A DNA stretch of 9,615 bases, taken from the NCBI GenBank assembly GCA_009784995.1, contig WQXE01000074.1, positions 1 through 9,615 on the forward strand. Direction: 5' to 3'. Position 1 is the stretch's first letter; every line of letters starts with the position of its first letter. The stretch is from Treponema sp. GTDB taxonomy: Bacteria > Spirochaetota > Spirochaetia > Treponematales > Breznakiellaceae. The position numbers were made by a program, and so were the translations under genes. The notes beneath the pieces are model-generated. The model made no database searches. It was not told the origin of the DNA and saw only the letters and a list, made by a program, of their open reading frames with translations. This document shows positions 1-5,237 of the stretch, one piece after another.

Positions 1-113
1 CGATCTCGTAGACCAGACACAAACGCGGGTCATAGCCTTCCCCTGTCGATATGTTACCTACAGGTTATACTTCATTTACCTAACTGTCTCTGGTTAACTT
101 TTTATCATTCCTC

Positions 114-179
114 CGTGGTTAAAAAATTCCTAGAATTTTCTCTCGCAAAGACGCTAAGCTCGCAAAGGACGCAAAGTTT
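114..179. repeat. Dispersed CGTGGTTAAAAA / CGCAAAG repeat module
   Basis: The plus strand starts with CTCCGTGGTTAAAAAATTC and then carries CGCAAAG at 144-150, CGCTAAG at 152-158, CGCAAAG at 161-167 and CGCAAAG at 170-176, so heptamers are spaced 8-9 bases apart. The last unit runs directly into the stop codon (178-180) of the neighbouring 140-residue gene. The CGTGGTTAAAAA-TTC piece recurs near 2549-2563, followed there by an inverted CGCAAAG-type unit. Patchy repeats of this wording are seen between genes in many environmental bacterial genomes; their function is unknown to me. No coding function is proposed. Confidence 0.55.
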
Positions 180-600
180 ATAGAACAAGAACTTTATTCC
201 TTGTTTGATCGTAACGGACAAATCCTTTTGCGTCTCCAATATATTCAAAGGATGCTCCGCCTTTATCAGAGTAACGAACAAAAACATGAATTGTTTTATC
301 TTTGATAGAAACATTACCGAATATATCAACTTTTTCATTTTCTTTAACAAGAAGGTTATCTCCACCTGGTTCAAAGACTACACCGTCTCTATGGAGTTCA
401 TCGCTGTAATATCCTTTTTCAGTATTTCCTTTATCATTACTTATAGTAAAAAACATAAAACAATTTTTATCGTATTCAGCAAAGCCATGTAATGCTTCAG
501 GTTTTTTTATGCCAAGTTTTTCACGGGTAAATGAATTACCAATATTGGTTTTTTTCATAACCATTGGTTGCACAATTTGTTTATTAGCGTTAATTCCCAT
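178..600 (-). CDS. Hypothetical protein, 140 residues
   Basis: This is a complete reading frame with an ATG at 600 and a strong Shine-Dalgarno AGGAG 8 bases upstream. The protein has no signal peptide or membrane helix and looks soluble and cytoplasmic. It has an N-terminal basic/polar stretch, a segment FTREKLGIKKPEAL (about residues 25-38), and a C-terminal half rich in alternating hydrophobic residues that suggests beta strands, ending in HVFVRYSDKGGASFEYIGDA. That last pattern (FVRY, a spacer, then aromatic-E-Y-x-G) recalls small domains attached to restriction-type nucleases and helicases, but the likeness is too weak to name a family. It lies 134 bases downstream of the lipoprotein gene on the same strand. 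Its 3' end touches a CGCAAAG repeat. I see no convincing promoter in the 134-base gap. The gene is probably real; its function is unknown. Confidence 0.72.
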   Translation of the reverse strand: MGINANKQIVQPMVMKKTNIGNSFTREKLGIKKPEALHGFAEYDKNCFMFFTISNDKGNTEKGYYSDELHRDGVVFEPGGDNLLVKENEKVDIFGNVSIKDKTIHVFVRYSDKGGASFEYIGDAKGFVRYDQTRNKVLVL

Positions 601-697
601 CTTTCTCTCTCCTTTATTTTTCCAGCTTCATATTTATCCAGTACCTAAAACTTAGGCGCCGAACGAGCTGTTAGTTTACTCAACTTTCTCTGACTAC

Positions 698-713
698 ACC
701 ACAAAAAAGTGGT
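698..713 (-). other. Small hairpin downstream of the lipoprotein stop codon
   Basis: ACCAC at 698-702 and GTGGT at 709-713 form a 5-bp inverted repeat around a run of six A (six T on the gene strand). It lies 22-37 bases past the stop codon of the lipoprotein gene. The stem is short and is not followed by a T tract, so it is a poor intrinsic terminator. A hairpin just past a variable region is a known element of some diversity-generating retroelements, which is why it is listed. Confidence 0.35.
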
Positions 714-734
714 ACCTGTTACACTTGCATACAC

Positions 735-2573
735 TCAAGGGCGCACCACACGGAAACCGCTTTGTGGGTTCCTGCTGTTCGGGGAGGCGGCTGGGCGGCT
801 AGACGAATAAGTGCCAGAAGCAACGCTCCCATAATGCCCGCCGCGCTGCACGCGACCCATGCCAGAATCGGGACCTTCGTAATTAGACTGTGGACTGCTT
901 GGATATGTCGCTTGCCAATCCCAGCACCACTCCGCCACATTGCCATGCATGTCAAATAAACCATATAAATTAGGTAGTTTTAATCCAACCTGATGCGTTC
1001 TGTTATTTGAATTATCAGAATACCAAGCGTAATTTACAAGCTCACTTTGTATATCTCCAAAATACCAGTTTGTAGTTGTTCCAGCTCTGCAAGCATATTC
1101 CCATTCTGCCTCTGTAGGTAATCTATAACCGTTTTCGCCCAAGTTAGCTGTTACATTTGCGGCTATTATATGGTTTCCGCTTCTGGTTATATTTGTTATT
1201 GTATAAACAGGATTAAGACCATTGCTTTCGCTCAGTTTATTGCAGAACTCTACAGCGTCAAACCATGATACATTCTCTACAGGTCGTTTTTCTTGAACTT
1301 CACCTGGAGTTACAACTCTGGCACTCTCGGTTCCCCAAAAAGAACTTGGATTATAACCCATCACAGCTTCGTACTGATCCTGTGTTACCTGATGTATGCT
1401 CATTCTGAATGTGCTTAAAGTTATTGTACCGCTGCCTGATCTTATTAAGTCGCCTCCTGGGATAGTTGCCATTGTAATTGAAACTGGTTGTGGTCCAGCA
1501 GCATTAACCACAACCGCTGCAGTATTACTTGTCTCCGTCGCTGTCTGACTCCCATTAACACTTGTGTTAGTATTCGTAACAACTACATAGTAATAAAGTG
1601 TTCCAATTGTATCTGTCGGCGGTGTGAAGGTGGTTCCTGTTCCAACAGAGGTTCCTCCTGTGTTGCTAGGGGTATTGTTTCTAAACCATTGGTAAGAAAA
1701 CGTTCCACCGTCTGTTACAGGAGCTACTGCAACAAAAAGCGGTGCTGCCGTTGCGTTATGTGCGTAAGTTGCGCCTGTGGGTTGGGTATTGATAACAGGT
1801 ATTTCCGCATTAATAATCGGAATTGTCGAAAACGTAATTACAGCCACATTACTTACCCTTGACGCTGTTTTGTTTCCGCCGTCACCGTTATCTGTTATTG
1901 TATTGGTAACAACTACATAATAATAAAAAATAGACGGGTCTATAGAACTTGTTGGAGGTTGGTAAAATGACGATGTTTCTCCTGTAATTTCTGTTCCGCC
2001 TGAATTGCTGTTAGATGTGTTTCTAAACCATTGGTAAGTAAGTGTTCCGCCGTCTGTAACATTAGCCGTTACAGATAATGTATCAATAAGAGCAGCATTG
2101 GGCAAATAATTTTTGCTTAAAGGATGCGCAGTAATATTAGGCATTTGTGCGCTAATGGCTTTGGGAGCCCACTTGGCAAAAAGTGTCATGTCTGTATTAT
2201 CAGGATACACATTAAAATCCCAGGGTTTTTCAAAAACGCCGTTATCGGTATACCAGCCTGCAAAGTTATAATCTGCTTTTGTGGGGTTTGCGGGTTGTTT
2301 TATTAATTCGTCTCTCCAGGGATATTGTTTCGCGGGGGTTGGGCTTCCGCCGTTGGCGTTAAAGGTTATTTCACTTACGCCCAATATATCCTTCATCCAC
2401 GGATTCGGACAGGAGGTAATGAACAAAGAACAGAGAACAATTAACAAAGATAAGGTAAAAAATCTACCACGAATTAAACGAACAAACTCGAAATTCATTC
2501 GTGTCCATACCAAAGGTATGATTTCGTGAACGTTCCGTAGGAACAATTCGTGGTTAAAAATTCTTATATTCAT
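735..2573 (-). CDS. Surface lipoprotein with InlB repeat, two Ig-like domains and FGE-like C-type lectin domain; candidate DGR target
   Basis: Numbering is from the ATG at 2573 (612 residues), chosen because GAGG lies 7 bases upstream; the frame stays open to a TTG at 2648 that lacks comparable support. Seen in order: a long N-region, a hydrophobic core and lipobox LFITSC with the lipidated Cys at 55; an InlB/Listeria-Bacteroides type repeat at about 68-136 (ITFNANGG ... FAGWYTD ... LFAKW); two Ig-like repeats at about 139-247 and 255-358, each with TDGGT-x-YQWFRN and YYYVVVTNT; and an FGE-sulfatase / C-type lectin domain at about 362-612 with RPVENVSW (430-437), YRLPTEAEWEYA (483-494), GNVAEWCWDW (544-553) and RGG...GFRVVRP (577-612). 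The C-terminal part has no cysteine, so FGE-type catalysis is unlikely and ligand binding is more likely. The protein is probably anchored at the cell surface. The last ~100 bases resemble a DGR variable region, as in T. denticola TvpA. The preceding gene on the strand is a predicted outer-membrane protein. Confidence 0.88.
   Translation of the reverse strand: MNIRIFNHELFLRNVHEIIPLVWTRMNFEFVRLIRGRFFTLSLLIVLCSLFITSCPNPWMKDILGVSEITFNANGGSPTPAKQYPWRDELIKQPANPTKADYNFAGWYTDNGVFEKPWDFNVYPDNTDMTLFAKWAPKAISAQMPNITAHPLSKNYLPNAALIDTLSVTANVTDGGTLTYQWFRNTSNSNSGGTEITGETSSFYQPPTSSIDPSIFYYYVVVTNTITDNGDGGNKTASRVSNVAVITFSTIPIINAEIPVINTQPTGATYAHNATAAPLFVAVAPVTDGGTFSYQWFRNNTPSNTGGTSVGTGTTFTPPTDTIGTLYYYVVVTNTNTSVNGSQTATETSNTAAVVVNAAGPQPVSITMATIPGGDLIRSGSGTITLSTFRMSIHQVTQDQYEAVMGYNPSSFWGTESARVVTPGEVQEKRPVENVSWFDAVEFCNKLSESNGLNPVYTITNITRSGNHIIAANVTANLGENGYRLPTEAEWEYACRAGTTTNWYFGDIQSELVNYAWYSDNSNNRTHQVGLKLPNLYGLFDMHGNVAEWCWDWQATYPSSPQSNYEGPDSGMGRVQRGGHYGSVASGTYSSSRPAASPNSRNPQSGFRVVRP
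738..854 (-). other. Candidate variable region (VR) of a diversity-generating retroelement
   Basis: This stretch encodes residues 574-612 of the lipoprotein. The scaffold RVQRGG (574-579) and GFRVVRP (606-612) matches the frame around variable regions in treponemal FGE-like DGR targets. Between them (759-836), 19 of 26 codons end in C or T. They give Ser, Tyr, His, Gly, Thr, Ala, Val and only two Asn, as expected if Asn (AAC/AAT) codons of a template had their A bases replaced. The framework residues Ala 585, Arg 593, Pro 598 and Arg 601 sit where such proteins usually keep A, R, P and R. The DNA is visibly GC-rich against the AT-rich rest of the gene. No template repeat, Avd or reverse transcriptase lies in the window, so the call rests on pattern only. 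Confidence 0.5.
1576..2070. repeat. Two near-duplicate Ig-like repeats visible at DNA level
   Basis: A 21-base stretch is identical at 1676-1696 and 2018-2038, 342 bases apart (114 codons), and both copies run on into a similar GTTCC-CCGTCTGT sequence. A second pair, GTAACAACTACATA, lies at 1576-1589 and 1906-1919. Together they mark an internal in-frame duplication coding for the two YQWFRN / YYYVVVTNT domains of the lipoprotein. Such repeats can expand or contract by recombination; whether that happens here cannot be seen. Confidence 0.7.
2466..2554. repeat. Palindromic dispersed repeat (CCACGAATT family) inside the 5' end of the lipoprotein gene
   Basis: The ends ACCACGAATT (2466-2475) and AATTCGTGGT (2545-2554) are perfect 10-bp inverted repeats. 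Inside, TTCGTG recurs at 2498-2503, 2523-2528 and 2547-2552, spaced 25 and 24 bases. The intervals hold two perfect small hairpins: CATACC-AAA-GGTATG (2506-2520) and GTTCC-GTA-GGAAC (2532-2544). The element lies wholly in the coding frame and encodes roughly residues 7-36 of the pre-lipoprotein, upstream of the hydrophobic signal core. It looks like a non-autonomous palindromic repeat; mobility is an inference. Confidence 0.6.
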
Positions 2574-2580
2574 ATTTATT

Positions 2581-2630
2581 CCTCTGCGCCTTTGCGCTCT
2601 TGGCTCATAGAATTGGCTGCGTAAGCAGCT
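2581..2630 (-). promoter_or_regulatory. Repeat-derived leader with ribosome binding site of the lipoprotein gene
   Basis: Read on the minus strand, GCGCAAAGGCGCAGAGG ends with the Shine-Dalgarno-like GAGG, 7 bases before the ATG at 2573. The wording belongs to the same CGCAAAG repeat family as 144-176. A small hairpin GCTGC-GTAA-GCAGC (2616-2629) lies just upstream. The good ribosome binding site decides the start at 2573 rather than the TTG at 2648 or the ATG at 2498, which has only a weak GGA. Confidence 0.5.
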
Positions 2631-2652
2631 TGCGTGATTAAATTCCAAATAT

Positions 2653-3144
2653 TCATAATCTCATACCCCCACTTACGCCTGCGCTGATGATATATGGATA
2701 GCCGCCTCTAACCATAGGCTCCACATACCATAAATCCCCTATTAAAAAACGCCAGCCAAAACCCAATCCGTAAGTCATCGAACCTTTATTGCTGCCTATA
2801 GAAAATTCATCCATACGGTTAAAAATAACGGGACCCAACATAAGCTGTAAAAAAGGACCTGTATCGGCATTTAAACCGGGTAAAAAATATTTCCAAAAAA
2901 CATTTAGTTCCAAAGCATTCATTCCTTCGAAACCGAAAAACCACGCCAGTTTCATTCCAACCGACGCGCCTGTTCCGTAGCCGAAAGACATACCTCCGCC
3001 GATTACGAAGGATTCAAAATCATAAGGAATTGTTTCTATGGAAGTGGAGATGAATACTTTTTCACGCTGGAATTCGGCGAAAATGGGACTAACTATCAAT
3101 AATAAAACTGCCAATAGAAAAATAATGGCAAATTTTCTACACAT
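2653..3144 (-). CDS. Predicted secreted outer-membrane beta-barrel-like protein, 163 residues
   Basis: The protein begins with a clear signal peptide: a basic start MCRK, a long hydrophobic core and a type I cleavage site at about SPIFA-E (residue 23). The mature part (~140 residues) is rich in Gly and aromatic residues in alternating patterns (GGGMSFGYGTGASVGMKL, YGLGFGWRFL, YPYIISAGVSGGMRL), as in small outer-membrane beta barrels, and it ends in a hydrophobic/Arg-Leu strand. I recognise no named family; spirochaete genomes contain many such orphan proteins. No Shine-Dalgarno sequence precedes the ATG. The lipoprotein gene follows on the same strand 79 bases downstream of the stop (from the chosen ATG), so co-transcription is plausible. 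An outer-membrane location is an inference from the sequence style. Confidence 0.75.
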   Translation of the reverse strand: MCRKFAIIFLLAVLLLIVSPIFAEFQREKVFISTSIETIPYDFESFVIGGGMSFGYGTGASVGMKLAWFFGFEGMNALELNVFWKYFLPGLNADTGPFLQLMLGPVIFNRMDEFSIGSNKGSMTYGLGFGWRFLIGDLWYVEPMVRGGYPYIISAGVSGGMRL

Positions 3145-3151
3145 TATTGAA

Positions 3152-3180
3152 ATTTTAGTTTATACAGAAAACTTTGTCAT
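3152..3180 (-). promoter_or_regulatory. Candidate sigma-70-type promoter for the beta-barrel-like gene
   Basis: On the minus strand, ATGACA (3180-3175) and TAAAAT (3157-3152) are separated by 17 bases. Each differs by one base from the consensus -35 and -10. Transcription would start at about 3145, directly at the ATG at 3144, which would give a nearly leaderless message and agrees with the missing Shine-Dalgarno. This is pattern matching in AT-rich DNA. Confidence 0.35.
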
Positions 3181-3202
3181 GAGTAATTTTACACGGTTTT
3201 TC

Positions 3203-3814
3203 TTATAACCTTTGCAATTCTTTTCTTGAATGAATACCTGTTTTGGCGAAAATACAATAAACGATATTTTGTACTGTTCGCACGCTTATTCCAAGCCGGG
3301 AAGCGATTTCTTTATCAGAAAGACCTTCATTTACTAATGTAAGTATTTGCGCTTCGCGGTTTGTTAATAAACTAAAAATATCCTTTGTTGTATTAAATTT
3401 TATCTCTATCGATTCATCAATGTATTTTTTACCTTCAAGGGCTTGTAATAAAGCTCTTTCAAGTTCGTCCGCGCTTCGGCGTTTGGTCATATAAACCATT
3501 ACGCCTAAACCAAGCGCCGCGCTTATATGAACAAAATCATCATAAGTTGAATAAACCGCGAAAACAGGCAGCTTTTCGTTTTGTTTTATATTATTTTTTA
3601 ACCAGGGGATAATATGCAAGCCAAGCCCATCTTCAAGTTCAATATCAAGGAGTAATATATCTGACATTTCTTTTGATAAAAATTTTTTCGCTTCATCAAG
3701 ATTGGAAAGTTTCCCTGATACTTTAAAATTGTCTGTATTTTCAAAGCGCGCGGCAAGTCCGTCTCTAACAATCGGATGATCTTCGATAATTAAAATTGAC
3801 GGTTTTTTATCCAA
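3203..3814 (-). CDS. NarL/FixJ-family response regulator (receiver + LuxR-type HTH)
   Basis: This 203-residue two-domain regulator has the family's usual length. The receiver domain (about 5-127) carries the acidic pair Glu11-Asp12, the phospho-acceptor Asp57 (LLLDIE), the switch residue Ser89 and the conserved Lys111. The LuxR/GerE helix-turn-helix (about 149-203) has LTNREAQIL, the recognition region SDKEIASRLGISVRTVQNIV and a C-terminal helix. It should be phosphorylated by the kinase encoded just upstream and then bind DNA as a dimer; its targets are unknown, with the beta-barrel and lipoprotein genes downstream as candidates. The start is TTG at 3814 with GGAG 7 bases upstream, lying just past the kinase stop codon 12 bases away, so the two genes are surely one operon and probably translationally coupled. 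Confidence 0.93.
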   Translation of the reverse strand: MDKKPSILIIEDHPIVRDGLAARFENTDNFKVSGKLSNLDEAKKFLSKEMSDILLLDIELEDGLGLHIIPWLKNNIKQNEKLPVFAVYSTYDDFVHISAALGLGVMVYMTKRRSADELERALLQALEGKKYIDESIEIKFNTTKDIFSLLTNREAQILTLVNEGLSDKEIASRLGISVRTVQNIVYCIFAKTGIHSRKELQRL

Positions 3815-3826
3815 TTGAAAACTCCA

Positions 3827-4600
3827 TTAAAAATTATTTGAAGGGTGGGGAATTTCGATTTTTATCAATAAACCATTTTCCGCTTCGCTGATAAAATTAA
3901 CATCCGCCCCGATAATTCCGGCACGCTGTCTGATACTTCTCATCCCAAGACCTTCACCTTTTTTATCACCTAACCCTACTCCGTCATCCGATACGCAAAT
4001 TATAATATTTCCTGAAGTATCTCTAACCGTTAAAAATGCCTTTTTCGCTCCGGAATGTTTTTCGATATTATTTAAAGATTCCTGAACCATGCGGTAAATA
4101 TGAAGCTGATTTTCCGCGTTTATTTTGGAAAAATCAGGAGGCTTCGCGGAAGGTAAATTACCTTCCATAGAAACGGAAAACTGAATTCCGGTTCTCTCCG
4201 AAAACTTGACACAAAGCAAAGTAAGAGCGTCTTTTAAAGAAAGACAGGAAAAATCAGGAGGCATTAAATCGACACAAATTGAACGTATCTGATCGGATAC
4301 CGCACTTCCGTGTAATTGAGGAAGAATCGTATCATGAAGTTCACGGGAAACGCGCCGCCTTTCTGTCTCCAAACCTTCAATTACAAGGTTAGAAAACTCA
4401 TGGCTTAATTGTTCATGTTTACGCGCTTTTTTTATGGAAAAATATAAATAACATAAAAGCAGCATGAGAGCTGTGATCAAAATTGTAAAAAGATATATTA
4501 AACGGATATATGTATCTATTCCGCCGAATAAAGCGGGGTTTTCTGATAGCATAATTTCATAATATATGATAAAAATAAGTATGCGTAAAGTACTAATCAT
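3827..4600 (-). CDS. Sensor histidine kinase, HisKA_3 / NarL-partner type
   Basis: Numbering is from the ATG at 4600 (257 residues). Two membrane helices lie at about 5-19 and 32-55, separated by a short loop, so there is no real extracellular sensor domain. The dimerisation/phosphotransfer domain follows with ERRRVSRELHDTILPQL, where His89 is the phospho-acceptor. The HATPase_c domain has the N box (MVQESLNNIEKH, ~171-182), the G1 motif DDGVGL (~206-211) and a G2-like GLGMRSIRQRAG (~217-228). It autophosphorylates and passes phosphate to the regulator encoded 12 bases downstream. The start is uncertain: ATGs at 4657, 4600 and 4552 all lack a Shine-Dalgarno. The one at 4600 keeps both helices with the least overlap of the divergent gene; 4552 would avoid all overlap but lose the first helix. 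The short input region suggests a membrane partner or an intramembrane signal. Confidence 0.88.
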   Translation of the reverse strand: MISTLRILIFIIYYEIMLSENPALFGGIDTYIRLIYLFTILITALMLLLCYLYFSIKKARKHEQLSHEFSNLVIEGLETERRRVSRELHDTILPQLHGSAVSDQIRSICVDLMPPDFSCLSLKDALTLLCVKFSERTGIQFSVSMEGNLPSAKPPDFSKINAENQLHIYRMVQESLNNIEKHSGAKKAFLTVRDTSGNIIICVSDDGVGLGDKKGEGLGMRSIRQRAGIIGADVNFISEAENGLLIKIEIPHPSNNF

Positions 4601-5237
4601 GCCTGTTATATGTTTAACAGGTGTATTTTTGAATATCGTTATAACCCGCTTCTGCATTAATAGCGCGGAAATACCGCTGTTTCTTGATACTATCTTTACA
4701 ATAACTGTAACTTTAAACTGCGGTCTTATTTGGGGGATTGTATGCGGAGCTTTAACAAATATACTTTGCCATTCTATTTTTGGCTGGGGCTGGGAACCAT
4801 ATCTTTTTACTCTTTGTAATATCGCTACAGCCGTTATTACATGGTTTTTCCGGAATGAATTAACAGGTCAGGAACAATCACTACAGCGGCGAAGTTTTAT
4901 GTTTAAAACCAGCCAATTAAACAGAATAATGAATAAAGTAATTATATTAATTATTTTTTCATTCGCTCTTTGTTTAGCCATGAGTATTTTGGGCGGAATT
5001 ATCGCGTCTTTTATTTTATATATAAACACATCTTATACAGAAGGAAGCGGTATCTCAGGTATATTGAGTACCACTATGTTCGGACATGATGTACCTGTTG
5101 TATTTAAAGAAATAATATCCCGACTCCCCATAAACATCGCCGACAGATTAATTTCCGCTTTCACGGGATACGGGATATTTCTTTTATTACGCCGCCTTTT
5201 AAAACCTACAGCTTTAGAAAACAGTTTAAGCGTTTAA
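4566..5237 (+). CDS. Polytopic membrane protein resembling ECF transporter S components
   Basis: The 223-residue protein is strongly hydrophobic, with helices at about 7-28, 38-66, 79-95, 122-152 and 192-211. The segments LNIVITRF, PLFLDTIFTI (37-46), a Gly-rich helix GLIWGIVCGALTN (53-65), and near the end IADRLISAFTGYGIFLLL (191-208) follow the layout of substrate-binding S components and related sensor-like membrane proteins of energy-coupling factor transporters. No substrate can be read from the sequence, and no ECF ATPase or T component is nearby. Starts at 4566, 4581 and 4599 are possible and none has a good Shine-Dalgarno. The 5' end overlaps the divergent kinase, and the 3' end overlaps the aminotransferase tail-to-tail by 12 bases. 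It could supply the signal for the adjacent kinase; this is an inference from position. Confidence 0.75.
   Translation: MIKISMRKVLIMPVICLTGVFLNIVITRFCINSAEIPLFLDTIFTITVTLNCGLIWGIVCGALTNILCHSIFGWGWEPYLFTLCNIATAVITWFFRNELTGQEQSLQRRSFMFKTSQLNRIMNKVIILIIFSFALCLAMSILGGIIASFILYINTSYTEGSGISGILSTTMFGHDVPVVFKEIISRLPINIADRLISAFTGYGIFLLLRRLLKPTALENSLSV

Noticed and set aside
144..176. Heptamer array as a possible CRISPR
   Set aside because: The units are 7 bases with 1-2 base gaps; there are no spacers and no cas genes.
1..183. Plus-strand frame open from the window edge to 183
   Set aside because: It runs through the CGCAAAG repeat and gives no recognisable protein; it is likely chance openness.
205..492. 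Plus-strand 95-residue frame antisense to the 140-residue gene
   Set aside because: The minus-strand gene has a strong ribosome binding site, while the plus frame has no support.
698..713. Intrinsic terminator after the lipoprotein gene
   Set aside because: The stem is only 5 bp and no T tract follows it.
719..964. Overlapping open frames on both strands over the end of the lipoprotein gene
   Set aside because: They arise because the region is GC-rich and low in stop codons; the lipoprotein frame with its FGE motifs explains the DNA.
387..2573. Catalytic formylglycine-generating enzyme for a sulfatase
   Set aside because: No sulfatase gene is nearby, and the C-terminal part of the domain has no cysteine, so the fold is more likely used for binding.
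2574..2648. Extended lipoprotein start at TTG 2648
   Set aside because: The extra 25 residues are encoded by repeat and hairpin DNA and lack a ribosome binding site, whereas the ATG at 2573 has GAGG at 7 bases.
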